Shown: positions 8,869-17,445 of the stretch, in pieces | Layout: each line of letters starts with the position of its first letter | Numbering within the stretch: the stretch's first letter is position 1 | Assembly (NCBI GenBank): GCA_963204995.1 | Contig: CAUJKL010000217.1 | Coordinates: 1-34,398 of the forward strand | Source: Planctomycetota bacterium | GTDB lineage: Bacteria; Planctomycetota; Planctomycetia; Pirellulales; Pirellulaceae | Reading direction: 5' to 3' | Length of the DNA: 34,398 bases | The notes under the pieces: generated by a model | Told to the model about the DNA's origin: nothing | Seen by the model: the letters and a program-made list of their open reading frames with translations, nothing else | Databases searched by the model: none | Translations under genes and position numbers: made by a program

Positions 8869-9747
8869 TTATTTCGACGCTGAAGTGGATGCTGCGACGG
8901 GCGGCGCGGGGACGCTTTCGGGCTGGTCGCTCAATTCGCCATCGCCAGCTTGCCGACCAAACCGGACGCGGCCTTCGAATCGCTCGACTTGTGGCATCAA
9001 GTTGAACAACATCTCGTCAATCTGATGGAACAGCGTCTGGACGCGGCCTTCGAAGTAATGAGCAAAGATCGCGGCGGGAATCGCGACGCACAATCCGCCC
9101 AGCGTCGTGACGAGCGCGACGTAAATGCCTTCGGCCAAATAGTCCGCCTTGTTCAGGTCAGGTGTCAATTGCGTTGTATCGTGAAACGCTCGGATCATGC
9201 CCCAGACCGTACCCAGCAAGCCGAGCAAGGGTGCCACGGCGGCCGCCAGGATCAGCCAGCGGACATTCGCGTACAATCGATTCGCCTCGCGCTCGCCGGC
9301 CTCGGCCACGGCGTGCTCAAGCTCGTTGTGAGGTCGACCGACCTTCAGCAACATCGCGCGGACGACCGTTGCCGCTGCGGAAGGATATTGCTGGCAGAGC
9401 TTATAGGCCTTGCGTGGATCAAAGCCGCCTTGTGGTCCGCCGAGTTGACCCAGGCCAGTGACCAACGCCTCGGGCAACACACGATCTCGCCGCAAGCCAA
9501 TGAAGCGTTCGATGGTAAAGGTCACCACCAGCAGCGACATCAGCAGGATGGGAATCATGAACGCCCCACCCTGCACCAACAGCGTGAAGATGTTGATGCT
9601 TTCGATCTCGGGGCGTGGAGCCGCACTCGTGACGTCCTGACCAAAGGCCAGCGATGGCGAGACGATGCTGACGGCAGCGAACAGCAGCCCGATCGACAAC
9701 ATGGAATACAGGGCGAGCTTGCGCTCGTCGTCGACGCGATTCAGCAT
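8869..9747 (-). CDS. MotA/TolQ/ExbB-family proton channel protein
   Basis: From MLNRVDDERKLALYSMLSIGLLFAAVSIVSPSLAFGQ (signal-like), then 'LLVQGGAFMIPILLMSLLVVTFTIERFIGLRR' and 'APLLGLLGTVWGMIRAFHDT...VTTLGGLCVAIPAAIFAHYFEGRV', typical of TolQ/ExbB. Confidence 0.92.
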   Translation of the reverse strand: MLNRVDDERKLALYSMLSIGLLFAAVSIVSPSLAFGQDVTSAAPRPEIESINIFTLLVQGGAFMIPILLMSLLVVTFTIERFIGLRRDRVLPEALVTGLGQLGGPQGGFDPRKAYKLCQQYPSAAATVVRAMLLKVGRPHNELEHAVAEAGEREANRLYANVRWLILAAAVAPLLGLLGTVWGMIRAFHDTTQLTPDLNKADYLAEGIYVALVTTLGGLCVAIPAAIFAHYFEGRVQTLFHQIDEMLFNLMPQVERFEGRVRFGRQAGDGELSDQPESVPAPPVAASTSASK

Positions 9748-9768
9748 TCGGGGCCTCTCTTCTCTCTG

Positions 9769-9883
9769 GTAGCCATCACGTTCCGCTGTGATGAGCCCGG
9801 TCAGGACAGATCCCGCCGGGTAAAGTCTTCTTTCGATTGTAATCCAACGGCCGAGGCTCATCACGACGGAGCGTGATGGCTAC
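9769..9883. repeat. REP/BIME-like inverted pair between the TPR gene and exbB
   Basis: GTAGCCATCACGTTCCGCTGTGATGAGCC (9769-9797) versus GGCTCATCACGACGGAGCGTGATGGCTAC (9855-9883): 26/29 as inverted repeat; each arm folds as CATCAC...GTGATG next to a GTAG foot. Confidence 0.85.
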
Positions 9884-9890
9884 TTTATGA

Positions 9891-12800
9891 CTACAACTTT
9901 TCCAATTTGCTCAATTGTTCTTTGGCTTGCTGTACTTTGTCGTGCTGGGGGTGACGCTGGACGACGTAGCTAAAGCTGGATTTCGCGTCCGCGATCAACT
10001 TTGCTTTGGCAGCGGCGTCGCTGGCGGACTTGATTTGCACTTCAGCACAGCGCCCCGCTTCGTAACCCGCCACCGCCTGCCAGGGCTTCACATCATCCGG
10101 GGCTTGTTCGCCCCCGTAGCCATACATTACACGCTTAAACGCGCGGATCGCCGCGTCGAACTTCTTCTGCTCGAAGAGAACTTCTCCTACCATGAACTGG
10201 CCGCGAGCACCAACTTCGCCACGCGACAACTCGGTCGCACGTTCGTAATCCTTGATCGCTGCATCGAGATCCTTCAAGTTTTGCTTGGCGAACCCTCGCT
10301 CGTAAATGGCTTCCGCGAGAAAGGGAGATTCTGGAAACTTGGTGGCGATCTGGTCGAGCATCTCGAGACTGGGCTGCCACTGCCCATCTTGAGCCGCACT
10401 CTGCCCACCGTGCAGCAACGTGAGCACTTGCTTCTGCTCGTCGGCAGAGGGCTTCTTCGAGGCGGCGGCAAAGGCTTCGAATGCATCCTTATATCGTTTC
10501 AGCTTGAACAAGCATTCGCCTTTCATGAACAAGCCATCCGCCGCCAAGCTACCGTCGGCATACGCTTTCAGCTGTTCCTCGAACTCTGCCAAGGCAGCAT
10601 CGTACTTCTCAAGTCGAAACTGAGCCCAACCGAGTTTGTGAATCGCGCGCTCGGCAACTTCGCCTCGTTCCGCTTTGCTTTTAGCTGCCGTGTACGACTT
10701 GACCGCTTCGGCGTATTCGTTCTTGTTATAAAGCGATTCCGCCACGTGTAGATTGGCTTCGGCGGAGAGCGGGTTGTCGGGATAACTGGCAGCTAGTTTC
10801 GCGAAAGTCGTCACGGCATCGTCCGGCTGATTCCGGTTCGTGTATGCCCAACCAAGCTCGTACAACACATTCGCGGCACTGGCATAATCCTTATTCTCGG
10901 CCAACAGCGATTCGAAAGTGGCGGTTGCTTGCTCGAACTTCTTCAAGGCGACTTCGGCCAATCCCCGTTCGTACAAGGCGTCGGACTTCTGCGGCTGCGT
11001 GGGATTGGATTTGAGAAAGGAGTCGAAATCCTTGACTGCGTTCTCGAAATCAGCGGTTTGCCGTCGGCACATGCCGCGTGCCAAGTACGATTCTGCGGCG
11101 AGTGTGTGTTCCGGATACTTATCGATTAGTGCTGTAAAGCTCTCCACGCCGGCGGGAAACTGCTTTGCTTTCAGCGACGACCAGCCTTTGCCGAAATAGG
11201 CGTAGGGAGCGAAGACCGAATCGCTCCACTTGGCGATGACCGCATCATAAGCAGCCGTCGCGGCGGCGTAGTCGCCCGACGCATAGTTGTATTCACCCAA
11301 GCGGAAGTTCGCCTGATCGAGCACGGCACTTTCCGGAAAGCCTTTGATCAACTTGCTGACCGTCGTCTTGGCGACATCCAATTGTTTGAGGCCGCGTTGA
11401 GCTCGCGACAAGTACAGCAAGGTCTCGTCGGCTTGTCGCCACTTCGGATCGGCTGCGATCGCTGCCGCGAGTGATTGGGCAGCGGGTTCAAATTGATTCA
11501 ACTGGAACTGGCTGGCCCCCAGCAAGAATTGTCCTTCTGCGATCTGCTCCGGTCGCTTCAACTCCTTGACAGTTTCCTGCAAGGCCGCGATGGCGTCTTC
11601 GTACTTCTTCTCCAGATACAATACGAGCCCCAACCGAACGCGCCATGAATCGTATTCGGCATGCTCTTTGTGGTTCGCCAACAAGTCGCGATAGCCCGCC
11701 TCGGCCTCCTCGTGTTTGCCAAGTTTCAAATTACAATCGGCAGCCACGTACTTGGTGTCCGGCAGGAAGCGGTCATTGGGATACTTGGCGATGAAAGCCG
11801 CAGCGTGCTTGAGCCCCTCGTCGTACTTGCCCAGTTCGAGGGCCGTGAAGGCGGCGTTGTAGAGAGCTTGTGCAGCCAGTTCGCTGTCGCCATGATCGCT
11901 GACGATTTGAAGGTACTTGGCAAGCGACGCTTCGCGACGATCCGGCAATGCGTACATACCGTCCGCTTCGTCCAACTTCAAATTGACGAGGAATTTACTC
12001 TCGGCGGCTTTCGGAAGTTGTTGCTCGGCGAGTGCGATGGCCTTGGCGGGCTCTTTGGCTTGCAGATGAATGCGACAGAGCCAGTGAGCGGCTTCCGGGG
12101 CTTCGGCTTTGCCCGCGTCGATACTCTTTTGGAACCAAATCGCGGCGTTGGTAAAGTCATTTGCGCGGTAAAACGCTCGTCCCGCCGCGATCGTAGCGTC
12201 GCCTAGATAAGTCGATTCTGGATAGTCCGTCGCGAGCTTGGCATATAGCTTTCCAGCCTCGTCAAATTTCTCAAGCTTCGCCGCGCAGTCGGCTTGGCGG
12301 AAGATCGCGTGATCCGCCGCAGCAAACCCTTCGATACCCGCTACCTCGCCGAACATTTTTTGGGCTGCCGCGACATCTCCGCCCTGGAACACGGTCTCGG
12401 CCTTCCGCATGCGAACTTCGTTGTAGAGCGCGCTGCCCTGGAACTCTTTCAAAAACAGGTCATAGATCGCACCTGCATCGGAATACGCTTGCTCTTCTTC
12501 GTAAGTCACTCCCAAGGCATACAACCCGTCGCTGCGCAAGGACGATTTCGGATGATCATCGATCAGTTTGCGATAGGCGGCGATGGCTTCGGGCTTCTTC
12601 TGAAGTTCGTACAGCGATTCGCCCAGGTAGAAAAGCGCCTGATCGGTGTACTTGCCTTTGGGAAACTGCCGGACCAAAGCCGCGAACGCCGCCGCGGCCT
12701 TCGATAGATTTTCGGTTCGGTCCCCCGCCTTGGCCGAATAGCGGCACCAACCGAGGTTGAGAAACGCGTCTTCAGCCAACTCGAACTTAGGATCCGCCTT

Positions 12801-13115
12801 GAGGATCGTTTCAAAATGGTCCGCCGCCTTGTCGTAGGCTTTCAATTGGAGATAGCAAACGCCAGCGTAATGTCGCGCCTTGGGAGCCAGCGGGTCTTTT
12901 GGAAACTCTTTCAGGAACTTCTCCCACTCTTCGGCAGACAAGGCGTATTCGCCGTTATTTTGAAAACTGGCGGCGTCTGAGTAGACAGTCAGTGCCTTGG
13001 GCGAGGATTTTGGCGCTTCAGTGTCCTGCGCGGCACAGTTAGTTGCCGACACGATGACAGTTAAAGCAGCGAAGGTCGCGAGAGCGAACGGCGATCTCAT
13101 GAAAATGGTCCTCAT
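9891..13115 (-). CDS. Large secreted TPR-repeat protein (CpoB/YbgF/BamD-like repeats)
   Basis: N-terminus MRTIFMRSPFALATFAALTVIVSATNCAAQ (signal peptide) then many TPR units (AKARHYAGVCYLQLKAYDKAADHFETILKADP...). Confidence 0.88.
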   Translation of the reverse strand: MRTIFMRSPFALATFAALTVIVSATNCAAQDTEAPKSSPKALTVYSDAASFQNNGEYALSAEEWEKFLKEFPKDPLAPKARHYAGVCYLQLKAYDKAADHFETILKADPKFELAEDAFLNLGWCRYSAKAGDRTENLSKAAAAFAALVRQFPKGKYTDQALFYLGESLYELQKKPEAIAAYRKLIDDHPKSSLRSDGLYALGVTYEEEQAYSDAGAIYDLFLKEFQGSALYNEVRMRKAETVFQGGDVAAAQKMFGEVAGIEGFAAADHAIFRQADCAAKLEKFDEAGKLYAKLATDYPESTYLGDATIAAGRAFYRANDFTNAAIWFQKSIDAGKAEAPEAAHWLCRIHLQAKEPAKAIALAEQQLPKAAESKFLVNLKLDEADGMYALPDRREASLAKYLQIVSDHGDSELAAQALYNAAFTALELGKYDEGLKHAAAFIAKYPNDRFLPDTKYVAADCNLKLGKHEEAEAGYRDLLANHKEHAEYDSWRVRLGLVLYLEKKYEDAIAALQETVKELKRPEQIAEGQFLLGASQFQLNQFEPAAQSLAAAIAADPKWRQADETLLYLSRAQRGLKQLDVAKTTVSKLIKGFPESAVLDQANFRLGEYNYASGDYAAATAAYDAVIAKWSDSVFAPYAYFGKGWSSLKAKQFPAGVESFTALIDKYPEHTLAAESYLARGMCRRQTADFENAVKDFDSFLKSNPTQPQKSDALYERGLAEVALKKFEQATATFESLLAENKDYASAANVLYELGWAYTNRNQPDDAVTTFAKLAASYPDNPLSAEANLHVAESLYNKNEYAEAVKSYTAAKSKAERGEVAERAIHKLGWAQFRLEKYDAALAEFEEQLKAYADGSLAADGLFMKGECLFKLKRYKDAFEAFAAASKKPSADEQKQVLTLLHGGQSAAQDGQWQPSLEMLDQIATKFPESPFLAEAIYERGFAKQNLKDLDAAIKDYERATELSRGEVGARGQFMVGEVLFEQKKFDAAIRAFKRVMYGYGGEQAPDDVKPWQAVAGYEAGRCAEVQIKSASDAAAKAKLIADAKSSFSYVVQRHPQHDKVQQAKEQLSKLEKL

Positions 13116-13213
13116 TATCTGATCGAATCCCTGAAGCTGGTTATTCCAGATTGTGGCCATATGGCGTGTGCGCGCGGAACAGAACTCGCGTTATCGGCCA
13201 TCGTCGGGAGAGA

Positions 13214-13219
13214 ATTATA
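13214..13219 (-). promoter_or_regulatory. Candidate -10 box for the TPR-exbB-exbD operon
   Basis: Minus strand reads CATC-TATAAT-TCTC about 100 bp upstream of the TPR start; no good -35 seen. Confidence 0.3.
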
Positions 13220-13447
13220 GATGGCGTGGGTTCTTTCGTAATGCCTGGCCAGCCTTACCCGCGTATCTTGAATAACAATTTACCGCTCTGGTGGTGAAAA
13301 GGAAAGCCGCAGTTTTGTACGCAGGCCATGCAGGCGAGGGAGAGCTTCACTATGATGTGGCATCCAAACGGGCTATCGGAAGGCTGCGTGGAGCCACAAA
13401 TTACGACTGCGGCAGCTTCACGCCCTGAAAGAAATTACAAAGCGGCA

Positions 13448-14899
13448 ATGAAGACAGGCTCATCGCAAGTTGAATTCGGCGATTTCCAGACGCCTGCGGG
13501 GCTGGCACATTCTGTATGCGCGTACCTCGCGCGGCTGGGGGTTGCGCCGGCCACGATCATTGAGCCAACTTGTGGAGTCGGAGCGTTTTTACTGGAGTCG
13601 CTCGCAGCGTTCCCGCGTGCCGAGAAGGCTCTCGGCTTCGACATCAATGCGGAATATGTCGCGAGTTGCCGACAATTGATCCTGGCGACCGGCCACCAGC
13701 ATCGTGCCCAGGTTACAGAGGCGGACTTCTTTCAAGCCGATTGGCAGAAACTCCTGGACGCTGCCTCACCGCCACTGTTGGTCATCGGCAATCCACCTTG
13801 GGTGACCAATGCCGCTCTGGGAGCGATCGGCAGCTCGAACCTGCCCGTCAAAACGAACTTCCAAGGCCGAAAGGGGCTCGATGCGGTAACCGGCAAGAGC
13901 AACTTTGATATTTCGGAATGGATGTTATTGCACTTCCTGGAGTGGTTGAGTGGTCGCCAGGCGACGTTGGCGATGCTCTGCAAGACGGCCGTGGCGCGGA
14001 AAGTGTTGCGACACGGCTGGAAACAAGGACTTCAGATCGAACGAGCCGAGCTGCACGGGATCAATGCCGTTGCTAACTTTGGAGCGTCGGTTGATGCGTG
14101 CCTGCTGGTCTGTTTCATGCAGCCCGGCTCGCATTCTTGCGACTGCGACGTTTACGAGTCGCTTGACAACTCCGCCAGCCAGCAGCGGACGATCGGCTAT
14201 CACGACGAACGGCTGATCGCGGACCTGGAGTTATACCAGCGGCGACGAGAACTCGCCGGTTCGTCTTCCTACCGCTGGCGATCTGGCGTGAAGCACGATT
14301 GCGCGAAGGTCATGGAGTTGTCTGAATCGCCGGATGGACTCATGAACGGCTTTGGTGAGGTTGTGGAAATCGAAGACGAGTACCTTTATCCCATGCTAAA
14401 GAGTTCCGACGTGGCGAAGCAGGCATTGGCACCGCCGAAGCGATGGATGATCGTCACTCAAGCGGAAGTTGGAGCCGATACATCCGCCATCGAGACATTA
14501 GCGCCGCAGACGTGGACATATTTATCCGCACACGCCGACCGACTGGATCGACGCGGCAGTGCGATTTACCGCAAGCAACCTCGCTTCTCGGTCTTCGGAG
14601 TTGGTGCGTACACGTTTTCACCTTGGAAGGTTGCCATATCTGGTTTCTACAAATCTTTGTCCTTTGCAGTTGTGGGCCCGCATCAAGGGCGACCGGTTGT
14701 ATTTGACGACACGATCTATGCGATTGGGTGTGAAACCGAGCATGAAGCGAGATTACTGCATCGCCTGCTCATGAGCGACGAAGCGCAGGAGTTCTATCGG
14801 TCGATGATCTTCTGGGATGCGAAGCGAACCATCACCGTCGAACTGCTTGCCGCGCTCAGCCTCGATAAGCTCGCCGCTACCTGTGATGCTGTTCGCTAA
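13448..14899 (+). CDS. N6-adenine DNA methyltransferase with C-terminal target-recognition-like region
   Basis: 'QVEFGDFQTP...IIEPTCGVGAFLLESL' (SAM motif I) and 'VIGNPPWVTN' (NPPW catalytic motif); long C-terminal 'PRFSVFGVGAYTFSPWKVAISGFYKSLSFAVVGP' region; start taken at MKTGSSQVEF. Confidence 0.85.
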   Translation: MKTGSSQVEFGDFQTPAGLAHSVCAYLARLGVAPATIIEPTCGVGAFLLESLAAFPRAEKALGFDINAEYVASCRQLILATGHQHRAQVTEADFFQADWQKLLDAASPPLLVIGNPPWVTNAALGAIGSSNLPVKTNFQGRKGLDAVTGKSNFDISEWMLLHFLEWLSGRQATLAMLCKTAVARKVLRHGWKQGLQIERAELHGINAVANFGASVDACLLVCFMQPGSHSCDCDVYESLDNSASQQRTIGYHDERLIADLELYQRRRELAGSSSYRWRSGVKHDCAKVMELSESPDGLMNGFGEVVEIEDEYLYPMLKSSDVAKQALAPPKRWMIVTQAEVGADTSAIETLAPQTWTYLSAHADRLDRRGSAIYRKQPRFSVFGVGAYTFSPWKVAISGFYKSLSFAVVGPHQGRPVVFDDTIYAIGCETEHEARLLHRLLMSDEAQEFYRSMIFWDAKRTITVELLAALSLDKLAATCDAVR

Positions 14900-14967
14900 C
14901 CAGTGTCTGTCCGAAGCGTCTGTGCGGAGGTTGCCGCAACGGCTTACAATGATATCCGCAGGTGAAG

Positions 14968-15104
14968 ACTAGTGCGTCATCCAGTCTTAATCGCGGGGTA
15001 GCGAAACTCGTCAAGAGTTTCGGCCGCCTCGCAAATTGCCGAAAGTCTCGACGACTTTCGCTACCGATCGAACCCCCAATTCTTAGCCTGGATGACACAC
15101 TAGT
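14968..15104. mobile_element. MITE-like element with nested palindrome
   Basis: Outer inverted ends ACTAGTGCGTCATCCAG (14968-14984) / CTGGATGACACACTAGT (15088-15104), 16/17; inner inverted repeat GGTAGCGAAACTCGTCAAGAGTTTCGG (14997-15023) / CCGAAAGTCTCGACGACTTTCGCTACC (15039-15065), 24/27. Confidence 0.75.
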
Positions 15105-15108
15105 AAAT

Positions 15109-15178
15109 CATTTTCCTGCCCACCATTTTCCTGCCATTTCCTGAACGGATTGGCAGGAAGATCGACGGCAGGAAGATG
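15109..15178. repeat. Palindromic repeat built from TTCCTGCC units
   Basis: CATTTTCCTGCCCACCATTTTCCTGCC (15109-15135) versus GGCAGGAAGATCGACGGCAGGAAGATG (15152-15178): 22/27 as inverted repeat; each arm is itself a tandem pair. Confidence 0.75.
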
Positions 15179-15199
15179 ACATCTTCGATTCCTATAACT

Positions 15200-15219
15200 A
15201 ACCTTCCGAAACGAAGGTT
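15200..15219. repeat. Small hairpin
   Basis: AACCTTC-CGAAAC-GAAGGTT perfect 7-bp stem. Confidence 0.6.
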
Positions 15220-15773
15220 CTGAATAAATCAAAGGGGGCAGGCGTTTTTGAATGGTGGTCGAGTTGTGGAATCTCACACCCGTCGTCCGTCCTGGCGCGA
15301 GTTGTTTTATGGCCCGGACCATCCGCGCTGGATGGAATGGTGAGGGGCGAATGATGGGTAGTCACGCCGGCTTCTATCGCGGGCCTGAGCCATCTCTGCT
15401 GAACGCCGAAAGTGAGCACTCACGATCGACTCGGCTCGCGGTTTGGGCGCACGTCAAGGACGAGCTCCAACAAAGTTCACAACCGACAACACCGGCACTC
15501 GCGTGTTGCCGAGATTCTCGCCGCGTCGAGTTGCAAAGTCTCCTTGGCATGCACTAAAATGTGCCAAGTCGAGACCAACCGGTAATGAATCCGCATAGAC
15601 GACCAGCCAAGCGCCTCAGTTCGACGCTCAATCTATCCCTCCGAGTACAGACGGTTAGTTTGTTATTCGTTTTTTTCGTCTGCCGGAGTAGCTGCCAAGA
15701 CGATGTGGCTGCCAACACGATGCGTCGACAGGGACGTTTGTGGGAGCTACGATTAAGGCGTGGAGAAGACCTA

Positions 15774-16004
15774 ATGGAAATTAAGGCATTCATCGATACA
15801 TTGAACCCTGAGCAACAGCAAGTCGCCTTTGATCTTCTTTGGCAACGCTTGGCTGCTGATTCGAGATCACTGGACTCTCCCGCGTGGCACGAAGACGTGC
15901 TTGCGTACCGCACAGCAAACCCTAGTAGCGAACCAACGATGCCTGTCGCTGAGGCTAGAATTGCAGTAAAGCGGATTATCAATGAACGTCGAAATTCGCA
16001 ATGA
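15774..16004 (+). CDS. Addiction module protein (Unstab_antitox-type antitoxin)
   Basis: MEIKAFIDTLNPEQQQVAFDLLWQRLAADSRSLDSPAWHEDVLAYRTANPSSEPTMPVAEARIAVKRIINERRNSQ; 'LLWQRL...SPAWHEDVLAYR' is the family pattern; overlaps the toxin ORF. Confidence 0.85.
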   Translation: MEIKAFIDTLNPEQQQVAFDLLWQRLAADSRSLDSPAWHEDVLAYRTANPSSEPTMPVAEARIAVKRIINERRNSQ

Positions 16005-16278
16005 GGCACAGTTGGACATTGCCCAAGGCGTGGCTTTCTATGACCGGCAAAGCTATGGCGCTGGTGACTACTTTTACCAACGAATTTTTGGCGACATTGA
16101 GTCGCTGAGTGAGACGGCTGGCATCCATGAAATTCATTTCGGCTACCATCGGAAAATCGCGACTCGTCATCCATTTCTGATTTATTACCGATTGACGACG
16201 ACGGGCGTCGAAGTAGTCGCTGTCCTCGATGGTCGTTCACGTCCATCCGATATCGATGCGGTACTTCGACGACGTTAG
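15982..16278 (+). CDS. RelE/ParE-superfamily toxin
   Basis: MNVEIRNEAQLDIAQGVAFYDRQSYGAGDYFYQRIFGDIESL...HFGYHRKIATRHPFLIYYRLTTTGVEVVAVLDGRSRP, a ParE-like fold pattern; overlaps antitoxin by 23 nt. Confidence 0.88.
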   Translation: MNVEIRNEAQLDIAQGVAFYDRQSYGAGDYFYQRIFGDIESLSETAGIHEIHFGYHRKIATRHPFLIYYRLTTTGVEVVAVLDGRSRPSDIDAVLRRR

Positions 16279-16354
16279 CGCGGACGAACCACGCGGATGC
16301 AACTCAGTTCCGGTGCCCCATCAACTTTACAAATGAATCGATCGCCGAAACGAG

Positions 16355-16927
16355 ATGATCCTCACCGTTTTTTTCCCGATGAAGACGGACATTCCTGCCA
16401 CCTGGATGAACAGTATGACGACCGACTCCGGCGGTTTCCCATCCGTGGGCGTTGGACGTCGCGGTGCCCGTGTCATGCTCCGGACTTCCTGATCCGTCTA
16501 CCTCCTTTCGCTGGCAGCGCTTTCGGCTGGAATTGTTCTCTGTGTGATCGACGTCGGCCCGTTCCTGTGGGTATTCGGTCCACCTCTGAGTGTCGGTGCT
16601 ATCGTTGCTCCAATCGGCGTTTCGCTTGTCAATAGATTCATCGGAACGACTTTCGAGGTCGACTTATCGGAACAAGTGGTGACGATATCGCGCCGAAACA
16701 AAACGCGGATTCTCCCGTTCGGCAAAATCGTCGCACTGCAACAGCTTGATGCGCCGCGACGTGGTGGCGGTCAGCTCAACCTCGTTTTCCTAAACGATGA
16801 TGGTGAAATGGATCGTACGTGCATATACTGCCATCGGATTCGCTACTACGTTCATCGGATCGCCCGGCAGTTTGCGTCACAGATACCCTGGCCTGTGATC
16901 GGAGCGGATGGTCACGCAATCGGATAA
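16355..16927 (+). pseudogene. Membrane protein ORF interrupted by an in-frame TGA (or shorter intact ORF 16544-16927)
   Basis: Frame 16355-16492 ends at TGA 16490-16492, but the same frame continues SVYLLSLAALSAGIVLCVIDVGPFLWVFGPPLSVGAIVAPIGVSLVNRF..., a TM segment that the annotated GTG start (16544) would truncate. Confidence 0.4.
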
Positions 16928-17027
16928 CAAGGCGTTCGACCGAAGCGGCGGGCCACGTCGGTTTTGAATTCGAGAGTCGTTCGTCACGTAAGGTTTTGTA
17001 AGACGACTTGCTCCACAACCACGCAAC

Positions 17028-17378
17028 ATGAAACCCTGCGACCGATGCGGCACACCAATCGCGAATTCTGAATCGCTTTGCGCAGCGTGTTTGCTTCAAC
17101 GCGATTCAGATGCGAAACACAACGAACAACCCACGGCAATCGAGCATATGTCCGTCGAAACGGAGTTCTCAACTGCAGCAAGGGATCACTGGTCGCTTGT
17201 CGTTCTCGGCAACCTATTGCGTGGGTTACCTGCCGCATTCATCTTGGCAATTGCATCACAAATCGTGACCTCGCTTCGGATGCCCGTATCGACTTCCTGT
17301 TTTATTGGCGTTGCAGTGGTCTGCGTCTATGGCGTCGTCGGTGCGTTGACCGACCTGCTCTCTCGTCGCGGCAATTGA
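17028..17378 (+). CDS. Hypothetical protein with zinc ribbon and TM helices
   Basis: MKPCDRCGTPIANSESLCAACLLQ (CxxC...CxxC) followed by two hydrophobic segments. Confidence 0.65.
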   Translation: MKPCDRCGTPIANSESLCAACLLQRDSDAKHNEQPTAIEHMSVETEFSTAARDHWSLVVLGNLLRGLPAAFILAIASQIVTSLRMPVSTSCFIGVAVVCVYGVVGALTDLLSRRGN

Positions 17379-17415
17379 ACCCACTAGGACTCTGTCCGAG
17401 AATTAAGAATTAGCT

Positions 17416-17445
17416 GTGTAGGGCGGGTCGCGACCCAGCCTACAC
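17416..17445. repeat. REP-like hairpin (GTAG foot, GGGTCGCGACCC core)
   Basis: GTGTAGG-GC-GGGTCGCGACCC-AG-CCTACAC: perfect outer 7-bp stem and perfect inner palindrome. Confidence 0.75.

Noticed and set aside
8950-10751. Plus-strand ORFs 8950-9876 and 9915-10751
   Set aside because: Antisense shadows of exbB and the TPR gene, whose protein motifs are unambiguous.
14968-15219. CRISPR array
   Set aside because: Repeats are inverted palindromes with no regular direct-repeat/spacer periodicity and no cas genes nearby.
15252-15557. 101-aa ORF in the repeat-rich gap
   Set aside because: No recognisable motif and sits in repeat-derived sequence; no supporting evidence for coding.
16297-16635. 112-aa ORF overlapping the membrane-protein frame
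   Set aside because: R/P/C-rich, out-of-frame translation with no TM or motif; the other frame gives a sensible TM protein.
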